A stretch of 64,000 nucleotides of DNA from Limnochorda sp. LNt (GCF_035593265.1 NZ_CP141614.1:2046001-2110000), one strand, 5' to 3'; positions 42,489-51,701 are shown, counted from the first letter of the stretch. Numbers and translations are program-made. The notes: generated by a model not told the origin, from the letters alone.

Positions 42489-43793
42489 TCACCGCACGAC
42501 AGCCTCAGGTCCGCCGGCCAGGGCGTGGGCCACCCATTGCAGGTGGATGGCCATGGCTGCGGGCGGCGGGGCGCCGGGCTCGAAGAAGGCCGCCTCGCTC
42601 ACCTCGTCGGGCGCAGGCTGCAAGCAGCCGCCCTCCACCCGACACAGGAAGCAGCAGGTGACGAAGTGTACCGCCTCGCCGGAAGGGTAGACGAAGACCT
42701 GGGCAGCCGGCTCTGAGTAGACCCCGGTGAGCCTCACCGGCCGCACCACCAGGCCCGTCTCCTCGAGCACGTCCCGCCGCACGGCCTCGTGCAGGCTCTC
42801 GGCAGGCTCGACGTGGCCCAAAGGGAGGCTCCATCGACCGGTGTCCTGCCGACGTACCCACAGCACCCGGTCCTCCGGGCCGAGGACGACAGCCGCCACC
42901 CCCGGGCTCACCCGCTCCGGCCACGGATGGGGCAGCGGAGCCCAGTGCCTCAGGGGCGGGCTCGGCTCGAAGAGGGCCAGCAGCGTCGACACCACGGCGT
43001 CGGCCTGGAGAAGCCCTCTCCTCGATGATGCCCCCTGCGCCTGCGGCACGGTGATGCCCGGTCTTCCGCCTTCCCCCTCGCGAGCCACCAGGATGCCCGG
43101 CAGTCCCGCAAGGTGAGCGCCCAGGATGTCGGTCGCCGGGTTGTCCCCCACCATGACCGCCTGCGCACCTGGCGCGAGGCTCTCCAGCGCCATCCGGAAC
43201 ATGAACGGGTTGGGCTTGCCCACCACGAGCGGACGCCTGCCGGTGGCCACATCCACCGCCCGCACGATCGCCCCCGTACCAGGAGCGGGCCCGCCGGGCG
43301 CAGGGAAGCGCCCATCCGCGTTGGTGGCCACGAAGTTTGCCCCTGCCAGGATCGCCCGGCTCGCCTGCAAGATGTGCCGATACCCGAGATGCTCCCCGGC
43401 CCCTACCACGACGGCATCGACGGTCGGCGGCTCGCCGCCATCCGCTTCGGTGGGGACGATGCCGGCGGCCTCGAGCTCCGAGGCGAGGGCGGCGTTGCCC
43501 ACCACCAGGGCGGAGCGCACCCCCAGCTGCCGCAAGTGCTGGGCCGTGGCCCAGCCGCACCCGATCACCTCGTCGGGCACCGCCTCGATACCCATCCCCT
43601 CGAGCCGCCGGACGAATTGCTGGCGGGTGTAACGCGGGTCGTTGGTCAGGAACCGCACGGCCTTGCCCATGGCCCGCAGCCGACCCAGCGCCTCTACGGC
43701 GTCCGACATGGGCTCGTCGCCGATGTAGACGACCCCGTCGAGGTCGAAGAGGAAGGCGTCGAACTGCTCGGCCAGGCTCCGCATCCGCATCAC
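42489..43793 (-). CDS. HAD-IIA phosphatase (NagD-like) fused to a Nudix hydrolase
   Basis: Residues 1-260 are a NagD/PGPase-type HAD hydrolase: FDAFLFDLDGVVYIGDEPM has the two catalytic Asp, VRFLTNDPRYTRQQF the Thr/Asn motif, VGKPNPFMFRMALESL the Lys, and VMVGDNPATDILGA the metal ligands. Residues 295-434 are a Nudix domain with GHVEPAESLHEAVRRDVLEE, then TG, at about 321-342. It matches the Nudix box except that RE is RD. The two activities together suggest sequential nucleotide-sugar or nucleotide pyrophosphate cleavage and dephosphorylation. One domain boundary has a Gln/Gly/Ala/Ser-rich linker. The pairing is unusual. Confidence 0.9.
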   Translation of the reverse strand: MMRMRSLAEQFDAFLFDLDGVVYIGDEPMSDAVEALGRLRAMGKAVRFLTNDPRYTRQQFVRRLEGMGIEAVPDEVIGCGWATAQHLRQLGVRSALVVGNAALASELEAAGIVPTEADGGEPPTVDAVVVGAGEHLGYRHILQASRAILAGANFVATNADGRFPAPGGPAPGTGAIVRAVDVATGRRPLVVGKPNPFMFRMALESLAPGAQAVMVGDNPATDILGAHLAGLPGILVAREGEGGRPGITVPQAQGASSRRGLLQADAVVSTLLALFEPSPPLRHWAPLPHPWPERVSPGVAAVVLGPEDRVLWVRRQDTGRWSLPLGHVEPAESLHEAVRRDVLEETGLVVRPVRLTGVYSEPAAQVFVYPSGEAVHFVTCCFLCRVEGGCLQPAPDEVSEAAFFEPGAPPPAAMAIHLQWVAHALAGGPEAVVR

Positions 43794-44016
43794 CCTATCG
43801 AACTCACACTTCTACCGTGCCGTGCTGCCATGCCCTCCCGCCGCCGCCCTCCACGTTCGCCGATCCATCGCAGCTCGCCACGTCCTCTCTAACTGAGAGC
43901 GGCCCTCGCCGCAACTCAGGGTGATCCACACCGGACTCCACCCCTCGCGCCGGCAAGGGCCGCCAGTCTCACTCGCTAGCCGCCAGCCTGGACAACGCTG
44001 CCGCCTGGGCTACTCG

Positions 44017-44421
44017 TTACGCCGCCGGCAACGCATCGTCCCGGCCCCATGCCGCGTCGACGATGAGCGGGATCCATCTGGTGGAGAAGGGCAGTGGCAC
44101 CACCCAGTGGTACTCCGCCCGCTGCTCGGGAGGACGTCGCCACCCCACGTGTGCTGACGCCAGCCGTTCCATCGCAGCCTCGGTCAGCGCGGCGTACTTG
44201 GTGAAGACCAGCCACTCGTTGTACACTGGCAGGTAGAGGAGCCTCCCCGCGGGCCGCTTGGACCGCCAGGCTCGCAGGAGCGTGAGGGGTCCGCGCTTGA
44301 AGAGAAGCTCCTTGTCACCAGCGCGAACCGTACCGCGCCGTGCCTGCCAGGCCCAGCAAAGCTCTTCCACCACGGGCTGCGTGACGCCACTGAACTGCCC
44401 AATCAGCTCGGCGACCGTCAT
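44017..44421 (-). CDS. Hypothetical protein (small operon)
   Basis: A 134-residue product starting MTVAELIGQFSGVTQPVVEE, with LCWAWQARRGTVRAGDKELL, SKRPAGRLLYLPVYNEWLVF and PLPFSTRWIPLIVDAAWG. I do not recognise the family. It is soluble and W/R-rich, and the end looks like a beta-rich domain. ATG 44421 is chosen for AAGGAG about 10 nt upstream; the frame is open further, but that overlaps the preceding gene. It lies 43 bp downstream of the other unknown gene on the same strand. Confidence 0.6.
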   Translation of the reverse strand: MTVAELIGQFSGVTQPVVEELCWAWQARRGTVRAGDKELLFKRGPLTLLRAWRSKRPAGRLLYLPVYNEWLVFTKYAALTEAAMERLASAHVGWRRPPEQRAEYHWVVPLPFSTRWIPLIVDAAWGRDDALPAA

Positions 44422-44464
44422 GCTCCCGCTCTCCTTCCCGGGGAGGATGGCATCGAACCGCCGC

Positions 44465-44791
44465 TCAGCACACCCGGCCATCGCCGTCGTCGTCCAGAAT
44501 CTCCCCCCAAAGCGCCTCACCGACTTGGACCAACGCCTCGATGACATCGTCCGCCCGCACCTTGGCGAAGGTGCGACGCACCGTAGACGGCAGTTCCGAT
44601 GCGCGGACCGGTTCGATTCGCTTCAGGTCACGCGGTACGACCAGCCACTCAAGGGTGACGGAGTCAGCGCGTTCGGGCGATGTGGTGACGGCAAGGATGT
44701 ATTGCGTCGTTCCGAGCATTAGGCGCATCAATGGCCATGCCTTGATATAGTGGTCGGTTCCGGATATTCGGTAAAATCGGATCGTGCCCAT
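44465..44791 (-). CDS. Hypothetical protein (small operon)
   Basis: A 108-residue product starting MGTIRFYRISGTDHYIKAWP. LAVTTSPERADSVTLEWLVV follows, and the acidic end is DDVIEALVQVGEALWGEILD, then DDGDG. The predicted fold is alpha/beta. I do not recognise the family. Its upstream DNA is less GC-rich than the gene, which fits a promoter, but no clear boxes were identified. It forms a two-gene unit with the 134-residue ORF; their co-occurrence elsewhere would be the main clue to function. Confidence 0.6.
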   Translation of the reverse strand: MGTIRFYRISGTDHYIKAWPLMRLMLGTTQYILAVTTSPERADSVTLEWLVVPRDLKRIEPVRASELPSTVRRTFAKVRADDVIEALVQVGEALWGEILDDDGDGRVC

Positions 44792-45165
44792 TTGAATTGC
44801 AATGAGCGGATCATTCTGATTCGCAACAATCCACCCTTTCCGCTGAGGTTTTCAACACTCCGCCCCCTTTGCCGATACGGCGGAGGCCGTATCCAACGGC
44901 CTCTCGTGAACCCCCACGCCCCTTCTGTCAGCCCTCGCGGAACAGACGCCCCCTTCTCCGTACTCTTCCAACTCAACATCATAAGCCCCATGTCAAGAGG
45001 GGGGTGCAGGCCGTGAGAGGCCGTCACGACGGCACTTTCACAGGATCACTCAGGCAGGTAGTTGACTAATACGGGCGCGGGTGTACACCCGTGCAGCCAC
45101 GGAAAGCCCGAGGGAACGCCGGCACATCGGGCTTCTGAGCTGGTCGATCGGCATTCAGGAGCATA
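44792..45165. other. Intergenic stretch, no gene recognised
   Basis: About 370 bp. Open frames are Pro/Arg-rich and lack starts with ribosome sites. It contains the likely promoter region of the 44017-44791 gene pair on the minus strand. No relic or repeat was recognised. Confidence 0.4.
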
Positions 45166-45333
45166 TCAATTTTCGGGATGTTTGAACATTCCACGAATTC
45201 TACGAAGGAACTCCACATATCCGTGTTTAGGTATTGCCTGTACGAGATCAGCAATAAGCCCATGATCTCGGATATCGACGATGTGGACAAACCTCTCGTA
45301 CCTGCCAGTGGTCGTGGACGTCGTGGCCCTCAC
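45166..45333 (-). CDS. Small low-GC ORF, unknown
   Basis: A 55-codon frame from GTG 45333 reads GRYERFVHIVDIRDHGLIAD, then LVQAIPKHGYVEFLRRIRG, then MFKHPEN and stop. The composition is natural and hydrophobic-polar periodic, unlike the shadow frames around it. The DNA (45160-45290) is markedly AT-richer than its surroundings, suggesting foreign origin. There is no strong ribosome site, and the piece may be the C-terminal end of a lost gene. No family recognised. Confidence 0.4.
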   Translation of the reverse strand: MRATTSTTTGRYERFVHIVDIRDHGLIADLVQAIPKHGYVEFLRRIRGMFKHPEN

Positions 45334-45644
45334 CTTGGGCACGTCGGGGCAGGTGTGCTGTCCCTCTAACGCTCCCCTACCCCTTCACCGCCCGTGCCAT
45401 GACCCTGGGTCAGGTGGCGCTGCAGCGCCAGGTAAAGGACGACCATCGGCCGGCAAGGAGGAAGAGGCGCTCCGGGACCTGGCACGAGTCCGGGAACGCG
45501 CCAGGCGGGACCTCGGGCGAACCGGCCAGAAGTTCTGGATTCGACCCGTGCCGTCGACCCGTACCTGATCGCAAGACGGACCCGCCGCTCCGGGGTCTCG
45601 GCACCCGCCGGGCCGGTGCGGCCGTGGAGGGAGATGAGGCGAGC

Positions 45645-46086
45645 ATGCGCGTGGGTCGGTGGGATGGGCGGCGACAGGTGGGGCTCGCGATGCTGGCGGC
45701 GGCCATTTGGGGGGTCGCCCTGGCCGGCGTCGCCCTGGGGGCGCAGCCGACGGTCCAGGTGCGCTTCGATGAGCGGCTGGGCTTCTTCCTGACGGGGCCG
45801 GACCCTGTACGTGTTTACCCGGGACGTCCCCGGCACCAGCAACTGCTATGACAACTGCGAGCAGATCTGGCCCCCTCTGGTGGTGGACCCGGGCCCGCCG
45901 GTCGCACCCCCGGGGCTGCCGGGTCAGCTGGGCACCACGACCCGGCGAGATGGCCGCCGGCAGGTGACGTACAACGGCTGGCCGCTGTACTACTGGGTGG
46001 GCGACACCGCCCCCGGGCAGACCAACGGGCAGGGCGTCAACGACGTCTGGTGGGTGGCCAACCTGGCGCCGACGGTCTGGCGTTGA
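45645..46086 (+). pseudogene. COG4315-type secreted protein, frameshifted
   Basis: ATG 45645 gives a twin-Arg-like basic start and a hydrophobic signal segment (GLAMLAAAIWGVALAGVALG), then PTVQVRFDERLGFFLTGPD. A shift near 45800 moves to a frame reading LYVFTRDVPGTSNCYDNCEQ, then IWPPL, then YNGWPLYYWVGDTAPGQTNG. LYxFxxDxxGxSxCxDxCxxxWPP is the repeat of the COG4315 predicted lipoprotein family. If the shift is real the protein is broken; a single-base sequencing error would restore about 147 residues. A second partial copy lies at 47960-48201. Confidence 0.7.
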
Positions 46087-46167
46087 ACAGCTCGTAGCGA
46101 CAATTCAAGGTGACAAAGAGCGACATGACGGGATCTATAAGGGCTGAGGTGGACAAAGCGGTTGTAT

Positions 46168-47826
46168 CTACGCCGTTTTTCGGGTGGGCGTCACAATCTT
46201 CAGGTAGTGGGGCGGTCGGTCGACCTTCAGGGCCTGAAACAGCGCCTTCTGCTCTTCGGTGAGGGGCGGACCTGCCAGACCTCGCCGTGGGCGGTGGCGT
46301 GGCGGCCCACGTCGATGGGGGCGACCAGATCCCGCATCTGTCGCCAGGTCTGGCCCGTCTCGTTCTCGGCCACCCGGATCATGAGGAGGGCCAGCCAGCA
46401 CAGCAGCACGTGGGACCGGATGCGGTCGTCGAGCCGGTGGTACATCGGCCGGACGTCGACCGTGTGCTTCAGGTCCCGGTGCACCCGTTCCACCTGCCAG
46501 AGTTGCTTGTAGCCGTAGACCAGGTCTTCGGCGGGCAAAAAGTCGTCGGAGCTGCTGATCACAAACTTCCCGTCGAGGGCGGCTTCTCGGCGAACCTTGG
46601 CCGCGTCGATGACCAGTCGCGCGCCCCGCGTCTGGCGCAGGTAGCGGCCGAAGGTCTCGTGGGCCCGCAGCTCGCAGGCTGCCTTGGTATGCGCCTCGCC
46701 CTGCTTCTGTTTGAGCGCTTCGAGCCGCTGGCGAAGCTCGGCCAGGATGGACTCCCGCTTCTGGCGGTCCCGCTCGGCCTCCTCGGGGTTGCGGACGATG
46801 ACGAAGCGCCGGCGGGCGGCGCTATCCCCTCCGACCACGACCTCCTTGATCTCCAGCCCGTCGGGAAGCCTGCGGTACTTGCCGCCCCGGCGCAGCGCCT
46901 CCGCGGGCACCCCCTGGGGGCCCACCCGCAACTTCTCCCCGATGATGTAGTGATCGCCGGCGCCCTGCAGGATGCGGCGGTTCGCCTCGGAGTTGAAGCC
47001 CGTGTCCAACACCACGACCACCCGGTTGAGCTTCCAGCCGTTGAGATCCCGTTTGACCTCGGCCACGACGTTCTGGTCGCCGGTGTTGCCGGGCCAGACC
47101 CAGCAGCGGACCGGGATGCCGTCCCGGGTCACGGCCAAGCCGATGACCACCTGGGCCATCTTCGGATGATCATCGGCGCTGTGCCCCCAGCGGCGCAACC
47201 CGTCGGCGTCCTCGCCCTCGATTTCGAAGTACGCCGTCGTCGTATCGAAGAAGATGACGTCCACTTCGAGGTTGAAGAGGTTGGCCAGCGTCCAGAAGAC
47301 CTCGCGCTGGATCGCCTCGGCAGCCTCCAGCAGAAAGTCCATGGCCGGTAGAGCCTGGTGGACTTCCACCGCGGGCAGCTGGTCGATGTAGACGTCCTGC
47401 GCCACCCACTTCTCGATGGCCAGGCTTGCTGGACGGCGCCAGGGCCCGGTTGGCCACCATGGCGAAGAGGAGCCGCTCGATGGGGGTCTGGTAGTGGCGC
47501 GCTTTGAGCAGGCGCTGCAAGGTCTTCTGGATGCCCAGCCGCCGCCACAGCCCGTCCAAAAGCCACGTCCCGCCCAGCTTCAGGGAGCCCAGGTACCGAA
47601 AGGGCCACTCCATGCCGAGATCCTTCTGCAGTTGGGCCTGCTCGTCGGGGGGCAGGAACCGGGCGATGCTGCGCACCAGGCGGCGCAGCGCGTCCAGGTC
47701 GAGCTGGTCGACCCGGCCGAAGGTGTACAGCACCTGGGCCCGGGGCTGTCCAGTCTTGGGGTCCCGGACGTTATGGGCAAGCTGGGCGTATTGGATGCCC
47801 TTGGAAGTGACGGTGCGCACGTACAT
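46168..47826 (-). pseudogene. IS1634-family transposase, second copy, frameshifted
   Basis: MYVRTVTSKGIQYAQLAHNV at 47826 is the start. Frame changes near 47425 and 46280 divide it into three parts. The middle part has VDVIFFDTTTAYFEIEGED (first Asp), VVVVLDTGFNSEANRRIL (second) and YKQLWQVERVHRDLKHTV (Glu). The last part ends LTEEQKALFQALKVDRPPHY. Each catalytic residue is still present, but no single frame encodes the whole protein. It is only distantly related to the copy at 19.6 kb. TGTCAAT near 47862 may mark the right end; the left end was not found. Confidence 0.8.
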
Positions 47827-47959
47827 CGTGCCTACATCGTAACTCGTTTACCACGCTGTGTCAATAGCTACATCTTTTGTGGTTGTGTCTACGCGCATCC
47901 GCGTTTTTCTACGGGGAATGGCCCGCAAACCCGCTTCGCACCGTGCGGGTGGGGGCGGG

Positions 47960-48201
47960 TTGTGGCCACTTACTGTACAACGCCAGACGGTGCAGGTGCG
48001 GCCTCACCCGCAGTTCGGCCGGATCCTGGTGGGGCCGACGGGCCTGACGCTGTACACCTTCGCGCGCGACCAGGCCGGGGCCAGCAACTGCTACGACACC
48101 TGTGAGCAAAACTGGCCGCCGCTTCGGGTTGCTCGGATCGGGCGCCGGGGGGCACGCACGGCCACGGCGTCAACGACGTCTGGTTCGTCGCCCAGCCGTG
48201 A
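47960..48201 (+). pseudogene. COG4315-type protein fragment
   Basis: VQVRPHPQFGRILVGPTGLT, then LYTFARDQAGASNCYDTCEQ, then NWPP is a clear COG4315 repeat. The ending HGVNDVWFVAQP lies in another frame and terminates at TGA 48201, and about 20 residues between them are lost. No signal peptide precedes it. It is the paralogue of 45645-46086, and the two flank the IS1634 relic. Confidence 0.7.
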
Positions 48202-48508
48202 AGGACGGGGCACAGGCCGCCCGTTGGCGGCACCGGGACCGGCTCGCCGCGGTAGCGGCGCAGCCGCGGCGAGCGCGTCGAGCCTCCTGACATGGCACAC
48301 GGCTCGACGCCATGTCGGGCATACTTGCGTCGGGACATCGACCGAAGGATGCCTCGCCCACCAGGACCCACGCCCGAGCGCCGCTCGCCGATCCCCATCC
48401 CCAGGAGTGCGGCGGCCGACGTCGAAGGCGTGCCCCACGCCCCACCGGAGGTGAGACGGCGTGCCTGGCGAGCCGGGTGGGGCCCGGGTGCGACGGCCCC
48501 GACATGAG

Positions 48509-48712
48509 ATGCCCGACTTCGTCCGGGAGGCGCTGGTGGCCAGCGGCCTGATGGCCCGTTACCTCGAGCGCCCTCCCTACCAGCAGAACGACTGCATCGG
48601 CTGGATCCTGCAGGCCAAGCGCGAGCAGACGCGCCGCAGACGCCTGCAGCAGATGCTGGACGAGCTGGCCCGCGGCGGCGTCTACATGAAGATGTCCTGG
48701 CGGCCGCGATGA
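48509..48712 (+). CDS. YdeI/OmpD-associated-family C-terminal mini-protein, copy B
   Basis: The 67-residue product MPDFVREALVASGLMARYLE, then RPPYQQNDCIGWILQAKREQ, then TRRRRLQQMLDELARGGVYM is a close paralogue of 37254-37472 at both protein and DNA level. In this copy the conserved Tyr of NDYIGW is Cys. It again lacks the N-terminal domain of full-length YdeI proteins. It converges on the decayed helicase gene, 118 bp away. Confidence 0.6.
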   Translation: MPDFVREALVASGLMARYLERPPYQQNDCIGWILQAKREQTRRRRLQQMLDELARGGVYMKMSWRPR

Positions 48713-48830
48713 GCTGCCGTCGCAAGCCGCGACGATGGGGCCGGGGATGCCCGGGCCCCGGGGTTGTGCCGTCGGGGCCTTTGCCCGGCTCCCGGGCGGG
48801 GCGCGACCGCCCGGCGCTCTGCCGCACTGG

Positions 48831-50805
48831 CTACAGGGGTTCCGTGTGCTTGCAGGCGGGGTAGCGGCTGCAGGAAAGGAAGGCCCCATTCTTCCCCCAG
48901 CGGGCCCTGAGCCGCCTCGAGCCGCAGGTGGGACACTCCAGCTCCAGGGCGTCGACGGCCGCTTGGACGACCGGCCTCGGCAGATTGACCGTCCCCTTGC
49001 AGCGAGGGCTGGTGCAGCCGAAAAAGGGACCGTAGCGGCCGAAGACGAGCCGAGTGGGCCGCCCGCACGTGGGGCACGGCGGCGGCGAGCCTCGGGCCTG
49101 CAGCGCCGCTTTCAGCCGTTGCCGCCTGGCCTGGAGGGCCTCCTGCCGCTCGCTGTGCTCGACCAGGGCGGTGGCGCCGGTCACCTCTGCCAGGCGCCCC
49201 ACAACGCCCGGGTCGGCGAAGCGCATCATCCACTCGGTCGACCGGCTGTGTGACAGGATGTTGAGGCTGGCGAACCACGCGACCTCCCCATCGATCACGG
49301 CCAGCTTCTCGTGCAGCCCAGAGCGCGGGATCACCCGTACGCCGACCCGTGCCAGCTCCTGCCGCAGGCTGGCGCCGTCCGCCTCTTCGCCACCGGCCGG
49401 CCGGCTCACCACGGAGACCTGGACTCCCCGCTCCACGGCCGCCCGCAGATGAGGCGCCATGTCGGCGAGCCGGTTGGGGTGGATGTAGGGGCTGTACAGC
49501 ACGACGTACCCCCGGGCGGCCGTGAGGTCCCTGCGAAAGGCGGGGTAGAAGCTGCTCTCGTCGTAGAGAACGAGTTCGAGGCCCGCCGGGAGGGGCGTCC
49601 CGGCGCGGTTGACGACACCGGCCAGGGCCAACACATCGGGGTCGTCGTGCCCGCCCAGGATGCCCCGGGCATCCAGCCAGCGGCCGTGGCGGCCGAGGTA
49701 GCCCAGGAGTTCGGTCAACGAGTGGCCTGGCGTGAGCCGCCTAAAATGGGCGGTGTGGGCCACCACGATGAGCTTGCCTCGGGCCCGAGAACAGGCCACG
49801 TTGAGCAGGCGGGTCGCCGGAGAGACGTACCTTCCCTTGAGCAGGCGGCCGATGGGGTGGGGCGGCCCGTCGACCAGGTCCAGGACGATGACGTCCTGCT
49901 GGTCCCCCTGGAAGCTGTGGACGGTCGCGACCCGGACCCGGTCGAGGGCGAGACCGTGTCGCTCCGCCAGAGCCTGCAGCAGGCGCACCTGGGCCCGGTA
50001 CGGAGCCACGAGGCCCACCGTGATGGCAGGGTGGCTCTGCGCGGCCAGAGCCGCCAGCCGGACGGCCACGACGGCGCTGTAGAGGTTGTAACGGGAGCGG
50101 GAGCCGACCGGCCGGGCACACCACGGGTTGGCGTCGGAGGTGTCGCAAAGGACGAGGGGATGCCCGGACTCGGGCAGGGCATCAAGCCCGCGCTTCACGT
50201 CGTCGCTGCGCGCGTCGACCTCGTGCTGCAGCCGGTTGCCGTCCCGCTCGTAGACCAGGGCGTTGACCAGATCCCCGATGAGGGGATGCATGCGGTACTG
50301 GCGGCACAGGCCGGCCAGTGTCGGGTCGTCCCTGTTCACCCGCTGATCCGGGTCGACGACACCCGCCTCTTCAAAGACGTCCCGGGTGAGCCATCAGTAA
50401 GCCCGTGGGTAACGGTCCCGGTCGTCGCCCGCCGCGATGGGCGGGAGCTGCGGGAAATCGCCAGCCACCACCACCCGCCGCCTCCCCATGAGCGCGGCCA
50501 GCCACAGGTACGGAATCGGCACGACGCTGGCCTCATCCACTACCACCGTGTCGTACGGCTCCGCGAGAAGGTCCTCCATGATGGACAGCCGAGCCAGGGT
50601 CGCGGCCACTACCTGGGTCTCCTCCAGGATGACGCGGCTAAGGCTGGCGATGGCCGCGGCGATCTCGGCGAGGCGGCGGACGGTACCCTCCAGCGCCTCC
50701 GACGATTCTCGATGGCGGCGTCCCAGCTCCGCCTCGTCGGAATGACCTCCAGGCGTTGCCGACGAGCCAGCGCCTCGCGAAGTACTCGGCCACCGAACTC
50801 GGGCA
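48831..50805 (-). pseudogene. Helicase-PLD-zinc-finger gene, 5'-truncated with an in-frame stop
   Basis: This is a close paralogue of 60949-63651. The last 502 codons are open and hold helicase motifs RQYRMHPLIGDLVNALVYER, VATVHSFQGDQQDVIVLDLV and RLLNVACSRARGKLIVVAHT, the PLD motif LHEKLAVID and both zinc fingers. Upstream, DTVVVDEASVVPIPYLWLAA and AGDFPQLPPIAAGDDRD lie in register but are cut by TGA at about 50397-50399 (RYPRAY-stop-WLTRDVFEEAG). A further shift lies near 50745. Homology stops near 50805, so Walker A and the coiled coil are gone and the gene is dead. Confidence 0.85.
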
Positions 50806-50967
50806 GAGGGTGGAGGGGAAGCGCAGCAAGACCAGTCCCGCTGGGGTCCAACCTTGTTCACCCAAGCGCCCGAAGTCCAGGTCCTGCGTCACGATGATGC
50901 GGCCCTCGGTCGTCGCCATGGATTTGCTGGGTCACGGCCCATCGGACGGACTCATCCACGAGAAAGC
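50806..50967 (-). pseudogene. DUF5615 PIN-like protein, internally deleted
   Basis: The overlapping start region reads LRFLVDESVRWAV, the DUF5615/Mut7-C-like N-terminus with its Asp. After a shift the frame reads TTEGRIIVTQDLDFGRLGEQ, then GWTPAGLVLLRFP, the family C-terminal core with the paired TxDxDF acidic residues. About 40 central residues are missing and the reading frame differs. It follows a DUF433 gene, the usual partner in this toxin-antitoxin-like pair. Its 3' end runs into the truncated helicase copy. Confidence 0.6.
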
Positions 50968-51160
50968 GCAAGGAACCCTTTCTCGCTGAAGATCTCGGCC
51001 GCAAGCGCCGGGCAGGCCCTCACCTGTTCGTCCGTGCTCCCATAAGCGGCGGCCACTTCCTCGATGGACGCGCCGGTGGCCAGTCTGCCCACGACCAGAT
51101 GGACCGGGACTCGGGTGCCCCGGATGACCGGCTTGCCTCTCAGGAGAGCCCCAAGACGGA
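50952..51160 (-). pseudogene. DUF433 antitoxin-like gene, start lost
   Basis: The frame reads LRGKPVIRGTRVPVHLVVGR, then LATGASIEEVAAAYGSTDEQ, then VRACPALAAEIFSEKGFLAL, an almost complete DUF433 domain (GKPVIRGTRVPV motif, HTH-like). No start codon with a ribosome site exists upstream; the 5' part merges with the end of the nitroreductase gene, 15 bp away. Its stop overlaps the DUF5615 start region, as is usual for the pair. Confidence 0.6.
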
Positions 51161-51174
51161 GGGCCTGCGATCGA

Positions 51175-51684
51175 TCACGCTCGCTGGCCGAAGCGCTCCC
51201 AGGAGACCGCCTCGTCCAACGCCTTCTTGACGCCCTTGCGCCGTGAGCGGCCCGCGTCGGCGGGATAGCCGAACGCGAGGACGGTCAACACCGCCCATTC
51301 GCCCGGTAGACTGACAAGTTGGGCCACCCGGGCGGCGTCGAAGCCGCCGATCCAGCATATCCCGACGCCTTCGCTCCAGGCGGCCAGCTCCATCTGCTGC
51401 ACGGCCTTGGCGCCATCGATCTGGTGGTAGCGGTTCTGGGGATCGACCGCCACGACCACGGCAAAGGCGGCCTGGGCGACGAAGCGCCCCGTGGAACACG
51501 CCTCGGCCAGGGCCCCCAGGCGCTGGCGGTCGCGGACGACGACGAAGTGCCACGGCTGGCGGTTGAGGGCGCTGGGAGCCAGCCGTCCGGCTTCCAAGGT
51601 GCGCCGGATGGTGGCCTCAGGCACCGGGTGCGGGCGGAAGTCGCGGATGGTCCGCCGGGTCCGGATGCACGTCCAAGTGTCCAT
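51175..51684 (-). CDS. Nitroreductase-family protein
   Basis: The 169-residue protein starts MDTWTCIRTRRTIRDFRPHP and has LEAGRLAPSALNRQPWHFVV, the FMN-phosphate-binding Arg/Ser/Asn set of nitroreductases. It also has GAKAVQQMELAAWSEGVGIC, then WIGGF, and the C-terminal AVLTVLAFGYP. Length fits the family. ATG 51684 has GGAGGG about 9 nt upstream. It probably reduces quinones or nitro compounds with NAD(P)H; the physiological substrate is unknown. It is intact in the middle of a decayed stretch. Confidence 0.9.
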   Translation of the reverse strand: MDTWTCIRTRRTIRDFRPHPVPEATIRRTLEAGRLAPSALNRQPWHFVVVRDRQRLGALAEACSTGRFVAQAAFAVVVAVDPQNRYHQIDGAKAVQQMELAAWSEGVGICWIGGFDAARVAQLVSLPGEWAVLTVLAFGYPADAGRSRRKGVKKALDEAVSWERFGQRA

Positions 51685-51701
51685 ATCTCGCACCCCTCCC
51701 T

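Noticed and set aside
40912-42492. 526-codon open frame on the minus strand
   Set aside because: Antisense shadow of the SLC13-type transporter, whose plus-strand frame has the duplicated TPPN motifs.
46155-47900. Similar words GGTTGTRTCTACGC at both sides of the second IS1634 relic as target or end repeats
   Set aside because: They are in direct, not inverted, orientation. The left one lies within the transposase coding end and the match breaks after about 14 bases, so chance similarity is more likely.
49311-50897. 528-codon open frame on the plus strand
   Set aside because: Antisense shadow of the truncated helicase gene; no motifs and unnatural composition.
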